From contig CAWEUM010000003.1 in the NCBI GenBank assembly GCA_963812255.1, positions 620,001-684,000 of the forward strand: a stretch of DNA of 64,000 bases, given 5' to 3'. Both the position numbers and the translations under genes were made by a program. The stretch's first letter is position 1, and each line of letters starts with the position of its first letter. The notes beneath the pieces were generated by a model. That model had not been told where the DNA came from. It worked only from the letters and a program-made list of their open reading frames with translations, and searched no databases. Shown here piece by piece: positions 24,311-33,398 of the stretch. The stretch comes from DATJGR01 sp963812255 (GTDB lineage Bacteria > Pseudomonadota > Gammaproteobacteria > Pseudomonadales > Azotimanducaceae).

Positions 24311-24466
24311 TGAAGTCTCAACTTTGCGGCGGTGACACCGCCGCCTGGCGTCCGCGGCCCCGTTGACATAAGCGGCCATTGCGTCAGCGCGTCATACCCG
24401 CGCCCCGGCGCAGGCGCGTGCGAGTGGTGATAGCCTCTGTCATCTCGTTTTGCATCGAGGTTCCGG

Positions 24467-24607
24467 GTGACCAGACTCCCAGTTCGCCTGCTCGGGCTGT
24501 TTCTGCTGACCACATCGCTCAGCGTATCGAGTTGTCAGGCGTTCGTGCAGACCTTGACGAACCTGGAGACTCCGTCCGTGCAGCAGCAGATCGAGCGCAA
24601 CGGATGA
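24467..24607 (+). CDS. Small lipoprotein encoded just before XpaC
   Basis: A 46-residue protein starting at GTG 24467 with GAGG upstream. Residues 1-22 (VRLLGLFLLTTSLSVSS) form a lipoprotein signal with lipobox VSSC, Cys23. The mature part is only about 24 residues (QAFVQTLTNLETPSVQQQIE). Its stop overlaps the next ATG (ATGA at 24604-24607), implying coupled translation with the XpaC-like gene. I do not know a family. Overlap, ribosome binding site and lipobox together argue that it is real. Confidence 0.6.
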   Translation: MTRLPVRLLGLFLLTTSLSVSSCQAFVQTLTNLETPSVQQQIERNG

Positions 24608-25437
24608 ACGACCTGTTGCGCAAAGGCCGTGCATGGGCGCCAGTGCTCAAGTCCGCGGTTTTATTCATGTTTTCGGGCCCGCTCGTGCTCGCCGTGATTC
24701 TCGCGCTCGGCGCGGGCGACACAACGCAACTCGCAGCGACGAGCGGCGCATTGGCGTGCCTGTGGGGTGCGGGCGTGCTGTCGTGGCGCGCGTTGGTGGC
24801 GCAGGCGCGCTACTTCCTCGGCGAACGAACCGACCCGCCGAAACTGCCTCTGAGGCTGTTCGGCACCGCGCTGACCGCCGCGGGCGCAGGCTTGACCGCC
24901 ATCGCAGGTGGCCACACCTTCATCGGTGCGGTGTTGTTCGCGGTGCTCGCCGGCATCGGCTATGTGTGCTTTTTTGGCCGGGATCTGAAACCGCATCGCG
25001 TCGAAGTGGCAAGCGTGGACGGCGTCGATGGCGCAGCGGTCGCGACCGCACTGAAACGGGCATACGGGCGACTGCGCGGTATCGAAGCGGCGGCCCGCGA
25101 CATCGCGGTACCCGAATTCGGTGAACGCCTGTCGCGCATCATCGACATCGGCCGCCGCATTCTGCAGGAGATCGAACGCGATCCACGCGACGCCTCTCGC
25201 GCGCGTCGGTTCCTCAACCTCTACCTCGATAGCGCCGAGCGCGTGACCACCGAGTACGCGCGTACCCACCGGCAGATTCGCAAAGCGCCAATCGAACAGA
25301 ATTTCCGCCAGTTGCTCATCGATATGGAATCCACGTTCGACGCGCAATACAGCAAACTGATCGAGCACGATTTGACCTCGCTCGACGTCGACATCGAGGT
25401 GCTGAATGCACGGCTCAAGCGCGAAGGTGTGAACTAA
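24604..25437 (+). CDS. XpaC-like membrane protein (5-bromo-4-chloroindolyl phosphate hydrolysis family)
   Basis: 277 residues from ATG 24604. Several N-terminal hydrophobic segments (KSAVLFMFSGPLVLAVILAL, FGTALTAAGAGLTAIAGGH, GAVLFAVLAGIGYVCFF) precede a cytosolic helical domain (ALKRAYGRLRGIEAAAR through MESTFDAQYSKLIEHDL). XpaC-type proteins are regularly encoded with TelA, as here (next start 23 bases on). The biochemical function is unknown; the pair is linked to stress, tellurite or envelope effects in other bacteria. The frame is open upstream, but the small lipoprotein gene occupies that region. Confidence 0.8.
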   Translation: MNDLLRKGRAWAPVLKSAVLFMFSGPLVLAVILALGAGDTTQLAATSGALACLWGAGVLSWRALVAQARYFLGERTDPPKLPLRLFGTALTAAGAGLTAIAGGHTFIGAVLFAVLAGIGYVCFFGRDLKPHRVEVASVDGVDGAAVATALKRAYGRLRGIEAAARDIAVPEFGERLSRIIDIGRRILQEIERDPRDASRARRFLNLYLDSAERVTTEYARTHRQIRKAPIEQNFRQLLIDMESTFDAQYSKLIEHDLTSLDVDIEVLNARLKREGVN

Positions 25438-25460
25438 CTGCTACGCAGAGGGGTGTCAAA

Positions 25461-26600
25461 ATGACCGAGACCACACAAACGAATGACCTGAAGCCGACGC
25501 CGCCGCTCCCGACCGAAGACGTGGTCGGCTACGCCGCGGCGCCGCCCGCGCGGCGCGCGGAAATCGACCGCGCGTTGGCGGAGATCGATCTGACGGACAG
25601 CAACTCGATCCTGTTCTTCGGCACCGCGGCCCAAGGTGAAGTCACTACCGTTGCCGACGAAATGCTGGAGGGCGTGCGAAACAAGGATACCGGTCCCGCC
25701 GGGCAGGCGCTGAACGAGATGGTAACCACGTTGCGCGGGTTCGCGCTGGACGACCTCGATCCAAAAAAAAGGCCGGGGTTTCTCGCGCGGCTGTTTGGCA
25801 AGGCGAAGCCCATCGCGAAGGTGCTGCAGCAGTACGAACAGGTGCGTGGGCAGATCGACGGGATCAGCAATCGTCTCGACGACCACACCAGCACACTGAT
25901 GAAGGATGTCGGCATGCTGGATCGGCTGTACGATAAGACGCTCAGCTATTTCCATACGCTTGCCACCTACATTGCGGCGGGCGAAGAGTGCGTGCGGCGG
26001 ATAGACACCGAGCAACTGCCCGTCCTGCAGAAGGAAGCAGACGCCAGCGCAGACGTGCTGAAGGCGCAAGCACTACGCGATCTCAGAGCGAAGCGCGACG
26101 ATCTCGAGCGGCGCGTCCACGACCTGAAGCTGACGCGTCAGGTGACGATGCAGAGTCTGCCGTCGATCAGGCTGGTGCAGGAAAACGACAAGGCCCTGGT
26201 CAGCAAAATCGGCTCAACGATGGCCAACACGATTCCGCTGTGGCGTCAGCAACTGGCGATGGCAGTGACGATTGCACGTTCAGCCGATGCGGGCGATACG
26301 CTGAAGCAAGCTACGGACCTCACCAACGAACTGCTCACCGCCAATGCCGACACGCTGCGCACGTCGACCGAGGCCATTCGCACGCAAATCGAACGGGGCG
26401 TGGTCGACATCGCCGCCGTGAAGCAGGCCAACGATGCGCTCATCGCCACCATCGACGACGCGTTGCGGATTGCCGACGACGGCAAACGCCAACGTGTCGA
26501 AGCGGAAAAGCAACTGATCGCGTGCGAAGCCGAACTGAAGCAGGCACTGACGGCCGCAAAGGCGCGTCCGGTGCAACCCGATCCGAACTCCAAGTCTTGA
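25461..26600 (+). CDS. TelA-family toxic-anion-resistance protein
   Basis: 379 residues, mostly long helices and coiled coil. The TelA core is seen in RLFGKAKPIAKVLQQYEQVR, LMKDVGMLDRLYDKTLSYF, LDIY-like segment LATYIAAGEECVRRI, and IGSTMANTIPLWRQQLAMAV. The family is cytosolic and named for tellurite resistance, though its true role is thought to be wider. It follows XpaC in the same operon. An A8 run at about 25771-25778 (DPKKRPG) lies in the coding sequence and could slip. Confidence 0.9.
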   Translation: MTETTQTNDLKPTPPLPTEDVVGYAAAPPARRAEIDRALAEIDLTDSNSILFFGTAAQGEVTTVADEMLEGVRNKDTGPAGQALNEMVTTLRGFALDDLDPKKRPGFLARLFGKAKPIAKVLQQYEQVRGQIDGISNRLDDHTSTLMKDVGMLDRLYDKTLSYFHTLATYIAAGEECVRRIDTEQLPVLQKEADASADVLKAQALRDLRAKRDDLERRVHDLKLTRQVTMQSLPSIRLVQENDKALVSKIGSTMANTIPLWRQQLAMAVTIARSADAGDTLKQATDLTNELLTANADTLRTSTEAIRTQIERGVVDIAAVKQANDALIATIDDALRIADDGKRQRVEAEKQLIACEAELKQALTAAKARPVQPDPNSKS

Positions 26601-26648
26601 CGTGACGGACCTCGCGGCGGCGCGAAACGACGCGAAACCCGCGGCTAC

Positions 26649-27515
26649 CTACGCAAACCCAGAGTACTTCAGCTTGTCGCGCGGCCTGCGGCCGAGCACC
26701 AGTTCCGGCGGCAGCGTGTCCGGTACGTCGGCGTCGAGGGGCGCGGGGCTGGAATAGTAGCCGAGCGCATAGTTGGCCATCGTATAGCCGAGCAATTCCT
26801 GCAATTCGGGCTCCAGCGTTCTGGCAATCTCCGGCGGGCACGACAGGAACTGATTTTCTTCCTGGCGCAACCACGACAGACAATAGGTGATGTTCATGCC
26901 GAGGCGCGGCTGCGTGCTGCGATTTTCGCCGCCGCTGTGCACCACAGAACCGGTGTAGATCAGCACCGAACCGCGCGACATCTCCGCCTGCACCACCTCA
27001 CCCTCATCGGGTTCTCGATCAAGCTTGCCGCGGTGACTACCGGGTACCACCCGAGTTGCGCCGTTCTCTGCGGTGAATTCGGTCAGTGCCCACAGGGTGT
27101 TGAACTGGGGCTCGATCGGAAACGGCAGAAAGCCGCCCCACGCCAGTCGATCACGATGCAGCGGTTGCACGCCCTGCCCCGGCAGGATTCGGATCAGCTG
27201 CGTCAAGTGCAGCTGGATGCGGTTGCAGTATGGCGCAAGAAACCCGTTCGCCGCGTCGAGGATCGTGCCGTTCATCACCACTTCGCGGCACGCAGGCGAG
27301 CGCGCGACCAACGCACCGATGCGAGCGGTCTGGCGTCCCGTGAAATCGTCACGTCCCAGCGAAGCGGCCGCAACGTAAGGCGCGATCTCGGCGTCGATGT
27401 GAGCGAGTTCGTCCAGGCTCAGGAGATCCGCGACGATGCACGCACCGTCGCGTTCGGTCGCATCGAGAATCGCTTCGGTCGTCGCGTCGCGAGGTAATGT
27501 CTGCAGTCCGGTCAT
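26649..27515 (-). CDS. Phytanoyl-CoA dioxygenase (PhyH)-like oxygenase, second copy
   Basis: 288 residues from ATG 27515 (AGGAG ten bases upstream). The Fe(II) HxD is in GVQPLHRDRLAWGG and the distal His in TGSVVHSGGENRS; a 2-oxoglutarate-binding Arg is expected shortly after. NGATRVVPGSHRGKLDREPD is the typical PhyH loop. It shares only family-level similarity with the copy at 486-1511. It lies convergent to TelA and divergent from the HIT-domain gene. Confidence 0.88.
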   Translation of the reverse strand: MTGLQTLPRDATTEAILDATERDGACIVADLLSLDELAHIDAEIAPYVAAASLGRDDFTGRQTARIGALVARSPACREVVMNGTILDAANGFLAPYCNRIQLHLTQLIRILPGQGVQPLHRDRLAWGGFLPFPIEPQFNTLWALTEFTAENGATRVVPGSHRGKLDREPDEGEVVQAEMSRGSVLIYTGSVVHSGGENRSTQPRLGMNITYCLSWLRQEENQFLSCPPEIARTLEPELQELLGYTMANYALGYYSSPAPLDADVPDTLPPELVLGRRPRDKLKYSGFA

Positions 27516-27608
27516 GTAGAGTCGCTCCTGTTCGCCAGTCGAGCAAAGTATACCTCTGCCGTTGATCTCGCCGATCCCGCCGCTCATAGTGCGGAAGTCT
27601 GTGTTCGC

Positions 27609-28421
27609 TTGGATGACGACGTGACCTTCCAACTGCATCCCCGCCTCGCGGCCGGTGGCCTCCCCATCTGCGATCTGCCGTTATGTACCGTGTTGTTGAA
27701 TAACGATTCGCGATTTCCGTGGTGCATCCTCGTGCCGCGGCTCGACGGTCTGCGCGATTTCCACGACGTGCCGGCCGCGCATCGCGAGGCGTTGTTCAGC
27801 GAGATCGAACGCGTCTCGACGGCGCTCAAGGAAATCAGCACCGCCGACAAAATGAACGTCGCCGCGCTCGGCAACATGGTGCCGCAATTGCACATTCATG
27901 TGATCGCCCGCCACACCACCGATGCGGCCTGGCCGGGTCCGGTATGGAACGCGCCCGATACGAAACCGTATGCGGACCCAAAACCGCTGATCGATCAAAT
28001 CCAGGCGCAACTGAACGTCGCGCCACACGCGGCCCGCCCCGCGCCGGGTTTCGCCAAGCACCCGAGCCATCGCGTCGACATTCAGGCGGCTCAAACCAGC
28101 GTCCGCGTCGACTTCGAGGGTCATGCCGTCGCCGATACACGCGACGCGCTGCGCGTCGATGAGTCGCGTCACGACATCGTCTACTACGTACCGAAACGCG
28201 ATGTGCGCATGGATCTGCTCGTCGCAACCGATCACAGCACCTACTGTCCATTCAAAGGCACGGCGCGGTACTGGTCGATCAAGGTTGGCGATCGGTGCGC
28301 CGAGAACGCCGTGTGGGCCTACGACGACCCGTACGATGAAGCGCGGGCGCTGCGGGAGCACGTCGCGTTCTACACGAATCGAGTCGATCGAATCGTCGTC
28401 GACGGAAAAGCCGACCGATGA
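27609..28421 (+). CDS. HIT-domain / DUF427 fusion protein
   Basis: 270 residues. Residues 1 to about 135 form a HIT nucleotide-hydrolase domain (SRFPWCILVPRLDGLRDFHD, PQLHIHVIARHTTDAAWPG), a GalT-like variant in which the third motif His is not present. From about 150 on is DUF427 (VDFEGHAVADTRDALRVDES, ATDHSTYCPFKGTARYWS, YDDPYDEARALREHVAFY). A Pro/Ala linker joins them. Each part is normally a separate small protein. The start is apparently TTG 27609, with no better in-frame start nearby. Confidence 0.8.
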   Translation: MDDDVTFQLHPRLAAGGLPICDLPLCTVLLNNDSRFPWCILVPRLDGLRDFHDVPAAHREALFSEIERVSTALKEISTADKMNVAALGNMVPQLHIHVIARHTTDAAWPGPVWNAPDTKPYADPKPLIDQIQAQLNVAPHAARPAPGFAKHPSHRVDIQAAQTSVRVDFEGHAVADTRDALRVDESRHDIVYYVPKRDVRMDLLVATDHSTYCPFKGTARYWSIKVGDRCAENAVWAYDDPYDEARALREHVAFYTNRVDRIVVDGKADR

Positions 28422-28471
28422 TCCGATTCACCCATGTGCAAGCCCAACATCGCAGATAAGGGGAGAGAACG

Positions 28472-29305
28472 ATGCGACTGGCCATCACCTTGCTGTGCGC
28501 GTTACTGACCTGCGCCGCGAACGCAACGACGCTGGATGAAGCACTCGCCGGCGGCCAACGTGATCCCGCGAACACGGTCCGGGACGCCTCCCGCCATCCG
28601 AAGCAGGTACTGGAATTCTTCGGCGTCAAACCGACCTCGACTGTGGTCGAGGTCTGGCCATCCAGTGGCTGGTGGGTCGAAATTCTGGGACCTTACCTGC
28701 GCGACCGCGGTATCTACTACGCGGCCGGGTTCGCGACCACTTTGAAAGATACTCCGGAGTACCAACTCGACGCGCAGCGCGCGCTGGCCGACAAACTCGC
28801 CGGCAACGCGGTATTCGATCACGTCGTGTTGACCGAACTGGGTTTCCCCGGACGCACCGTCATGGCACCCCCGGGGCATGCCGATTTCGTGCTGACGTTC
28901 CGCAACGTCCACAACTGGCTTGCCGGCGGTTATGCCAAAGAGATGTTCCGCGCGCTCAGCAATACACTGAAGCCGGGCGGCGTACTCGGCGTCGTCGAAC
29001 ATCGCGCCAAACCGAACACCTCGATCGAAATGATGAAAAAGACCGGTTACGTGACCGAGGATCATGTCATCGGCCTCGCCACGCAGGCAGGGCTGGTGCT
29101 GGAAGCGCGCTCCGACGTCAATGCAAATGCCAAGGACACCACCGATCACCCGAAGGGTGTGTGGTCGCTGCCGCCTAATCTGCGTGTGTGCCAGCCGATG
29201 GCCGCGGGTGAGGAGAAGGACGCGTGCGTTGCCAAATACAGCGCGATCGGAGAGTCGGATCGCATGACCTTGAGGTTCCGCAAGCCAGCAACTGCGGTGC
29301 GATAG
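28472..29305 (+). CDS. Exported class I SAM-dependent methyltransferase-like protein
   Basis: 277 residues from ATG 28472, after AAGGGGAGA. A clear signal peptide (MRLAITLLCALLTCAANA) is followed by a Rossmann methyltransferase-like domain of the COG4798 type: QVLEFFGVKPTSTVVEVWPS, HADFVLTFRNVHNWLAGGYA, FRALSNTLKPGGVLGVVEHR. The SAM loop reads VVEVWPSSGWWVEILGPYL instead of the common GxGxG. Location outside the cytosol would be odd for a SAM-dependent enzyme. Its cofactor and substrate are unknown. Confidence 0.8.
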   Translation: MRLAITLLCALLTCAANATTLDEALAGGQRDPANTVRDASRHPKQVLEFFGVKPTSTVVEVWPSSGWWVEILGPYLRDRGIYYAAGFATTLKDTPEYQLDAQRALADKLAGNAVFDHVVLTELGFPGRTVMAPPGHADFVLTFRNVHNWLAGGYAKEMFRALSNTLKPGGVLGVVEHRAKPNTSIEMMKKTGYVTEDHVIGLATQAGLVLEARSDVNANAKDTTDHPKGVWSLPPNLRVCQPMAAGEEKDACVAKYSAIGESDRMTLRFRKPATAVR

Positions 29306-29314
29306 CGGCCGTGA

Positions 29315-30400
29315 TCAGCGGAAAAATCTCTCCAGCATCGGCCGCTGCTTGAGCCCATCTCGATAGCCCAGTTCGATCAGTGCCTGTGTGAAGGGACGCT
29401 CGAACAGCAGATAGCTCGGCAACCGCCACTCGTTGCCCCACCCGCCAATGGCGCGTAGAAACAATCGGATGTGGCGCGGAAGTTTCGCCAGAAAGCCGGT
29501 CGCGATGAGCCGGATATCCTGCGACGGGCGGATCACCATCACGTCGATGCGGCGACGCCTGCTGCGTTTTCGGCGCCATGGCGCAACCAGGCCCAACAGT
29601 TCGTTGATCTGGCGCATCCGTTCCAGATCGGCATTCAGATTTTCGGCGAACAGCGACTCCAGCGTGTAACCACCAATCTCGCCGAGTCCGGGCGGACCGG
29701 ATGTGAGGTGATGGATCGGCAGCGATTCGTTGCGCACACCAATCACCAGAATGCGATCCGCCCCGAGATTGATCGCCGGACTCAACGGCGCCGTCATACG
29801 CAAAGACCCGTCAACGTAGAAGTCGTCGCCAATGCGTTGTGCGGGGAACAGTACGGGTAGCGCCGAAGATCCCAGCAGATGTTCCGGCCCGATCGCAGTC
29901 CGCGCGCAATTGCGTCGATGGTGATCCCAACCGGCCACTTCCCCCGCCGCTTGAACGAATGTGGTGGCTTCGCCCGTGGAGTAGTTCGAAGCCGTGACCG
30001 CCAACGCGCGCAACGCACCCGAAGCAATCGACGCGCTCAAACCATCCGGGCTCAGTTCGCGACGGATCAGCGACGCCAGTGGTGCGTTGTCGAACAGCGC
30101 TAGCGGCCGGCGCGACCGGTTGAACAACACCTGCAGACGGCCGAGTTCGATCTCGAAAACATCGCTCGCATGCATCGCGCCCCAGAGTTGCTCCAACCGC
30201 GCCACGGCGGCGCCGAAATCATCGGCCTGCTGCGCGATCCCCGCAGCGTTGATCGAGCCAGCCGAGATGCCGGCTATGACCGGAAACGGCAACCGATCCG
30301 AATCCATCAGCGCTGCGATCGCCTTCAGCACGCCGACCTGATACGCACCCCGCGCGCCGCCGCCGGGCAGAACCAATCCTGGTGTGCCGTGAAATTCCAC
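29315..30400 (-). CDS. Patatin-like phospholipase
   Basis: 361 residues. The oxyanion hole is LVLPGGGARGAYQVGVL (near residue 10), the nucleophile elbow GISAGSINA (Ser near 47), and the catalytic Asp is in FYVDGSL. These make a complete Ser-Asp dyad lipase of the RssA/YchK type. The basic C-terminal region (PWRRKRSRRRRIDVMVI) and HIRLFLRAIGG may touch the membrane. No signal peptide is seen, so it should be cytosolic. It starts at GTG 30400, and its 3' end is nearly abutting the convergent methyltransferase gene. Confidence 0.9.
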   Translation of the reverse strand: MEFHGTPGLVLPGGGARGAYQVGVLKAIAALMDSDRLPFPVIAGISAGSINAAGIAQQADDFGAAVARLEQLWGAMHASDVFEIELGRLQVLFNRSRRPLALFDNAPLASLIRRELSPDGLSASIASGALRALAVTASNYSTGEATTFVQAAGEVAGWDHHRRNCARTAIGPEHLLGSSALPVLFPAQRIGDDFYVDGSLRMTAPLSPAINLGADRILVIGVRNESLPIHHLTSGPPGLGEIGGYTLESLFAENLNADLERMRQINELLGLVAPWRRKRSRRRRIDVMVIRPSQDIRLIATGFLAKLPRHIRLFLRAIGGWGNEWRLPSYLLFERPFTQALIELGYRDGLKQRPMLERFFR

Positions 30401-30436
30401 CTGCTAAGATACCGGCTTCGCGTCGCAGCGCCTCGA

Positions 30437-31414
30437 TCAACCCCGACCCACCGCCGCGTCGACGGCGCTGGTGAGTTCCGCTGTCAACGGACCTTCTGCT
30501 TCGGCGTCGAGGCACTCCTGCAATTCGACGCGATTCTTGACCCCGAGAATCACGCTATCTACTCCGTCGATTCCGAGCGCGTAGCGATGCGCAAGCTTCG
30601 CGGTGCTCATTCCCAGCGAACGCGCCAGGGCGCGCAGCGGCGCTGCCCGGTCGAAATCCTGCCGATCCGGATCGTCCGCATCGAGATCGCGGTCGAGTTC
30701 ATCCGTTAGCGCGCCGGCCTGCACCGCGCGAATACCCAGTACGCCGACATTCGCAGCACGCGCCGCAGCGATGATGTCGCGCGGCCGGGCGGGCTCGTCG
30801 TAGCGTCGCATACCGCCGGCGGAATCGAGGCAGTTCGCAACGCACTGCACAACCGCGGGTCTGGGCTCACCGCGCAGTGCTTCGATGATTACGTTCGGCA
30901 CGCCGACCCCAGTGATGCCCCAGTTGCCGATCAGGCCTTCGCCGATCAACGCTTCGAAGGTTGGAATCACTTCGTCCCGATACATGGAAACGGGCGTTGC
31001 GAAGCGGTTCTGTACGGCTGCATCCCGCGGAAACCGATAGTCGTCTTCGATGATGTTCGAATGCAGCAACAGCAAGTCGACGCGAGGCAACCGCAACGCC
31101 TGCAGGCTGCGCGCAAGATGGCTGCGGATGATCGACGCCGCTTCGCCCGCGGCCGGCGTGCCAAGCTGACACTTGGTCGTGAAACGAACACCCGCCGGGG
31201 GGTGTCCTTCGAACGCGGCCCCGATGACCGCTTCGGATTCGCCGCGACCATACAACGGTGCCAGGTCGAACAACGTGATCCCGGCGGCCACAGCGGCATG
31301 CACCGTCGCAATCGCTTCGGCACGGTCGGTCTTGCCCCACACTTGACCGAGACCGCCTCCGCCGAGCGTCAGACGGCTGACCGGCCAGAGATGTCCCAAG
31401 CGCTGCGAATGCAT
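30437..31414 (-). CDS. Aldo/keto reductase
   Basis: 325 residues from ATG 31414 (GGGAGGAG upstream). The NADPH-dependent TIM barrel is shown by GITLFDLAPLYGRGESEAVI (catalytic Asp and Tyr), FTTKCQLGT (Lys) and DLLLLHSNI (His), with a C-terminal cofactor segment VDSVILGVKNRVELQECL. It reduces a carbonyl or oxidises an alcohol. It lies in a minus-strand row with VOC and Rieske oxygenase genes, so a role in the same catabolic route is possible. Confidence 0.9.
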   Translation of the reverse strand: MHSQRLGHLWPVSRLTLGGGGLGQVWGKTDRAEAIATVHAAVAAGITLFDLAPLYGRGESEAVIGAAFEGHPPAGVRFTTKCQLGTPAAGEAASIIRSHLARSLQALRLPRVDLLLLHSNIIEDDYRFPRDAAVQNRFATPVSMYRDEVIPTFEALIGEGLIGNWGITGVGVPNVIIEALRGEPRPAVVQCVANCLDSAGGMRRYDEPARPRDIIAAARAANVGVLGIRAVQAGALTDELDRDLDADDPDRQDFDRAAPLRALARSLGMSTAKLAHRYALGIDGVDSVILGVKNRVELQECLDAEAEGPLTAELTSAVDAAVGRG

Positions 31415-31475
31415 GCGGCTCCTCCCGTCCAGACTTTTCGAACGCAAGTGTACCGCGATAGGTTGCGAGGAATGC

Positions 31476-31994
31476 TCACAGGTTGCCGATGGGTCGAATG
31501 GCGTTGCGACCGTCCCAGCCGGAAGCCGCTGCCCGAATCGCATCGTAAAATCGGCGAATCTGCGGATCGTCCTGATACAGTTCCAGGAAATGGCCCAACT
31601 GCGCGCCGGTATCGACAAACGCGAACCGGACGGGTCCGGCCTCCGCGGTCATCGCCGTCGCGAATCCGGAGTCTGCCAACTGCGCGAGTTCCGCATCCAG
31701 ATCCGCCGCGAAGCGTGCGACGTGATGAATCCCAAACGGTCGATCGGAGAACACCGATGCGGCGGTGCAGCTCTGTTGTACGAACTCCACCATCACGTTA
31801 CCCCACTGGCCGTAGGCCGACGTGTGATCCAACGACGATTCCCGGCCGCGATACACGACGCGCGTCAGCACAATGTGTTCTGCCACGAAGAACGGCCCGG
31901 CACCGATTTCGCGCGCCCAGAATCGCGCCGCCGCTTCGACATCCGCGACTAAATACGCAATCTGAACGGCGCCGCGCGTGCCCGCCGAACGCAT
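31476..31994 (-). CDS. VOC-family protein (glyoxalase fold)
   Basis: 172 residues from ATG 31994. Two VOC half-domains are visible: VQIAYLVADVEAAARFWARE and PFGIHHVARFAADLDAELAQ, with candidate metal ligands in GIHHVAR and the C-terminal GHFLELYQD. Members include methylmalonyl-CoA epimerases and extradiol dioxygenases. Eight bases separate it from the upstream Rieske gene stop, so it is probably co-transcribed and acts on a related substrate. Confidence 0.85.
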   Translation of the reverse strand: MRSAGTRGAVQIAYLVADVEAAARFWAREIGAGPFFVAEHIVLTRVVYRGRESSLDHTSAYGQWGNVMVEFVQQSCTAASVFSDRPFGIHHVARFAADLDAELAQLADSGFATAMTAEAGPVRFAFVDTGAQLGHFLELYQDDPQIRRFYDAIRAAASGWDGRNAIRPIGNL

Positions 31995-32002
31995 CGACGC
32001 GC

Positions 32003-33346
32003 CTAATCGACGATGTACTGCTTCAGAAGCTGATGGAAATGCCGGATCTTGGTTTCCTGATAGTTTGCCAGGACGACCTCGTCGAACTGCGCCGCGGCCA
32101 GCCCGATCTGGACCTTCGGCAGGTTGAAGGTGTCCTGCGTGAACACTTTCGCCAATGCACCGAGTTCGGGCGCGTCCGTCCACGGCTGGTCTTCTTCGAG
32201 CCAGTGAATCTTCGCGGGCGCCGGACGCTCCCCGGCAAACGGACTCATGTAGTAGCACTCCATGATCGACTTGTCGAAGTGATTCTTGTAAGGGCGGAAC
32301 CGATAGGTTATGCGGTTGTAGCCACCCCACGGATGGAAGTTCGGAAACAGTGTGTAGTAGATGCTGTCGGACACGCACGCATCGGATATCGGTGTGTCTT
32401 CGCCCACTATCGGTTGCAGCGCCATGCGGGCGCCAGCCGCCATCATCGCACGCGCCGTCGTGCCGCCGGGCACCTCGCCCATCGACGGCTGATCGAGATA
32501 ACGCATCGTCACCGAATCGAACATCTCCTGTTCGCTCGGCTTGAATCGCAGGTGCGGACTCGGCGTCGCATTCGGTGTGATCGCGCGGGAGAAGTTTCCC
32601 CACACGTCATATTGTGAATTCTCGTCACCGATGCCAACGAGAATCTGCGGGTGCGTGTGGATGACGTGGAACGCCTCCATGAATGCTTCCTGGCACGCCT
32701 TCCAGTTGCACGACATCACCTTGGCAACGTGTGCCTCGATGTAGCGCTCTTCCGGCTTCCACACCGCGAAATGCTCCGGCAGATCGCCGAGGAAGTCGGC
32801 AAGCGGTGCTGCATTGAGGTCCATGTTGATGAATACCCAACCGCCCCACGTATCACATTGCACCGCGTTCAGGTCGAAATCCTTCTTGTCGATCTGCGGG
32901 AAGTCCCACTCGGACGTCACCGATCGCAGTGAGCCGTCGATGTTCCAGCTGAATCCGTGAAACGGACAGATGAAGCTCGCCGCGTGTCCGTCGGCGTCGC
33001 ACAGTCGCCGCCCACGGTGGCGACAAACGTTGTGGTGCGCCCTAAACCCCCGCTGGGTGCGCACCACGATGATCGAAAAATTGCCGATCTCATAGGTCGT
33101 GTAATCACCGATCTGCGGGATTTCCTCTTCGCGGCACGCCATCTGCCACACCTTCGGCCACAGATTCCGCATCTCGAGATCGTGGAACGACTGGGTCGCA
33201 TAGCGGCTCACCGGCACGCTGGTCGGGGCGCTTTCGAGACGGCCTTCCAATGTCAAAGTACGCGGTGGCGGCACGACGTCGCGGCTGATCAGTTCCTGAT
33301 AGCTGATACCGGCAGAACGTGTTTGGGGTTTGATCACAGCAGCCAT
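32003..33346 (-). CDS. Rieske oxygenase alpha subunit (1 of 3)
   Basis: 447 residues. The Rieske [2Fe-2S] site is CRHRGRRL...CPFHGFSW (CxH-x17-CxxH). The mononuclear iron site is in NWKACQEAFMEAFHVIHTHP. Such alpha subunits hydroxylate or demethylate organic substrates with electrons from a reductase and often a ferredoxin. No beta subunit or reductase gene is adjacent. It precedes the VOC gene closely and follows a small conserved gene, all on the minus strand. Confidence 0.92.
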   Translation of the reverse strand: MAAVIKPQTRSAGISYQELISRDVVPPPRTLTLEGRLESAPTSVPVSRYATQSFHDLEMRNLWPKVWQMACREEEIPQIGDYTTYEIGNFSIIVVRTQRGFRAHHNVCRHRGRRLCDADGHAASFICPFHGFSWNIDGSLRSVTSEWDFPQIDKKDFDLNAVQCDTWGGWVFINMDLNAAPLADFLGDLPEHFAVWKPEERYIEAHVAKVMSCNWKACQEAFMEAFHVIHTHPQILVGIGDENSQYDVWGNFSRAITPNATPSPHLRFKPSEQEMFDSVTMRYLDQPSMGEVPGGTTARAMMAAGARMALQPIVGEDTPISDACVSDSIYYTLFPNFHPWGGYNRITYRFRPYKNHFDKSIMECYYMSPFAGERPAPAKIHWLEEDQPWTDAPELGALAKVFTQDTFNLPKVQIGLAAAQFDEVVLANYQETKIRHFHQLLKQYIVD

Positions 33347-33398
33347 GATGGTTTTCCTCTTTTGAATTCGTGGGTCGACGTATGCATCGCGAACTGCA

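Noticed and set aside
24379..24603. N-terminal extension of XpaC upstream of 24604
   Set aside because: The extension has no membrane or family pattern, while another frame encodes a lipoprotein with a ribosome binding site ending exactly at the ATG.
31061..32617. A 518-codon plus-strand frame across the aldo/keto reductase, VOC and Rieske genes
   Set aside because: Spans three unrelated genes on the other strand and is Arg/Pro-rich, as expected of a shadow frame.
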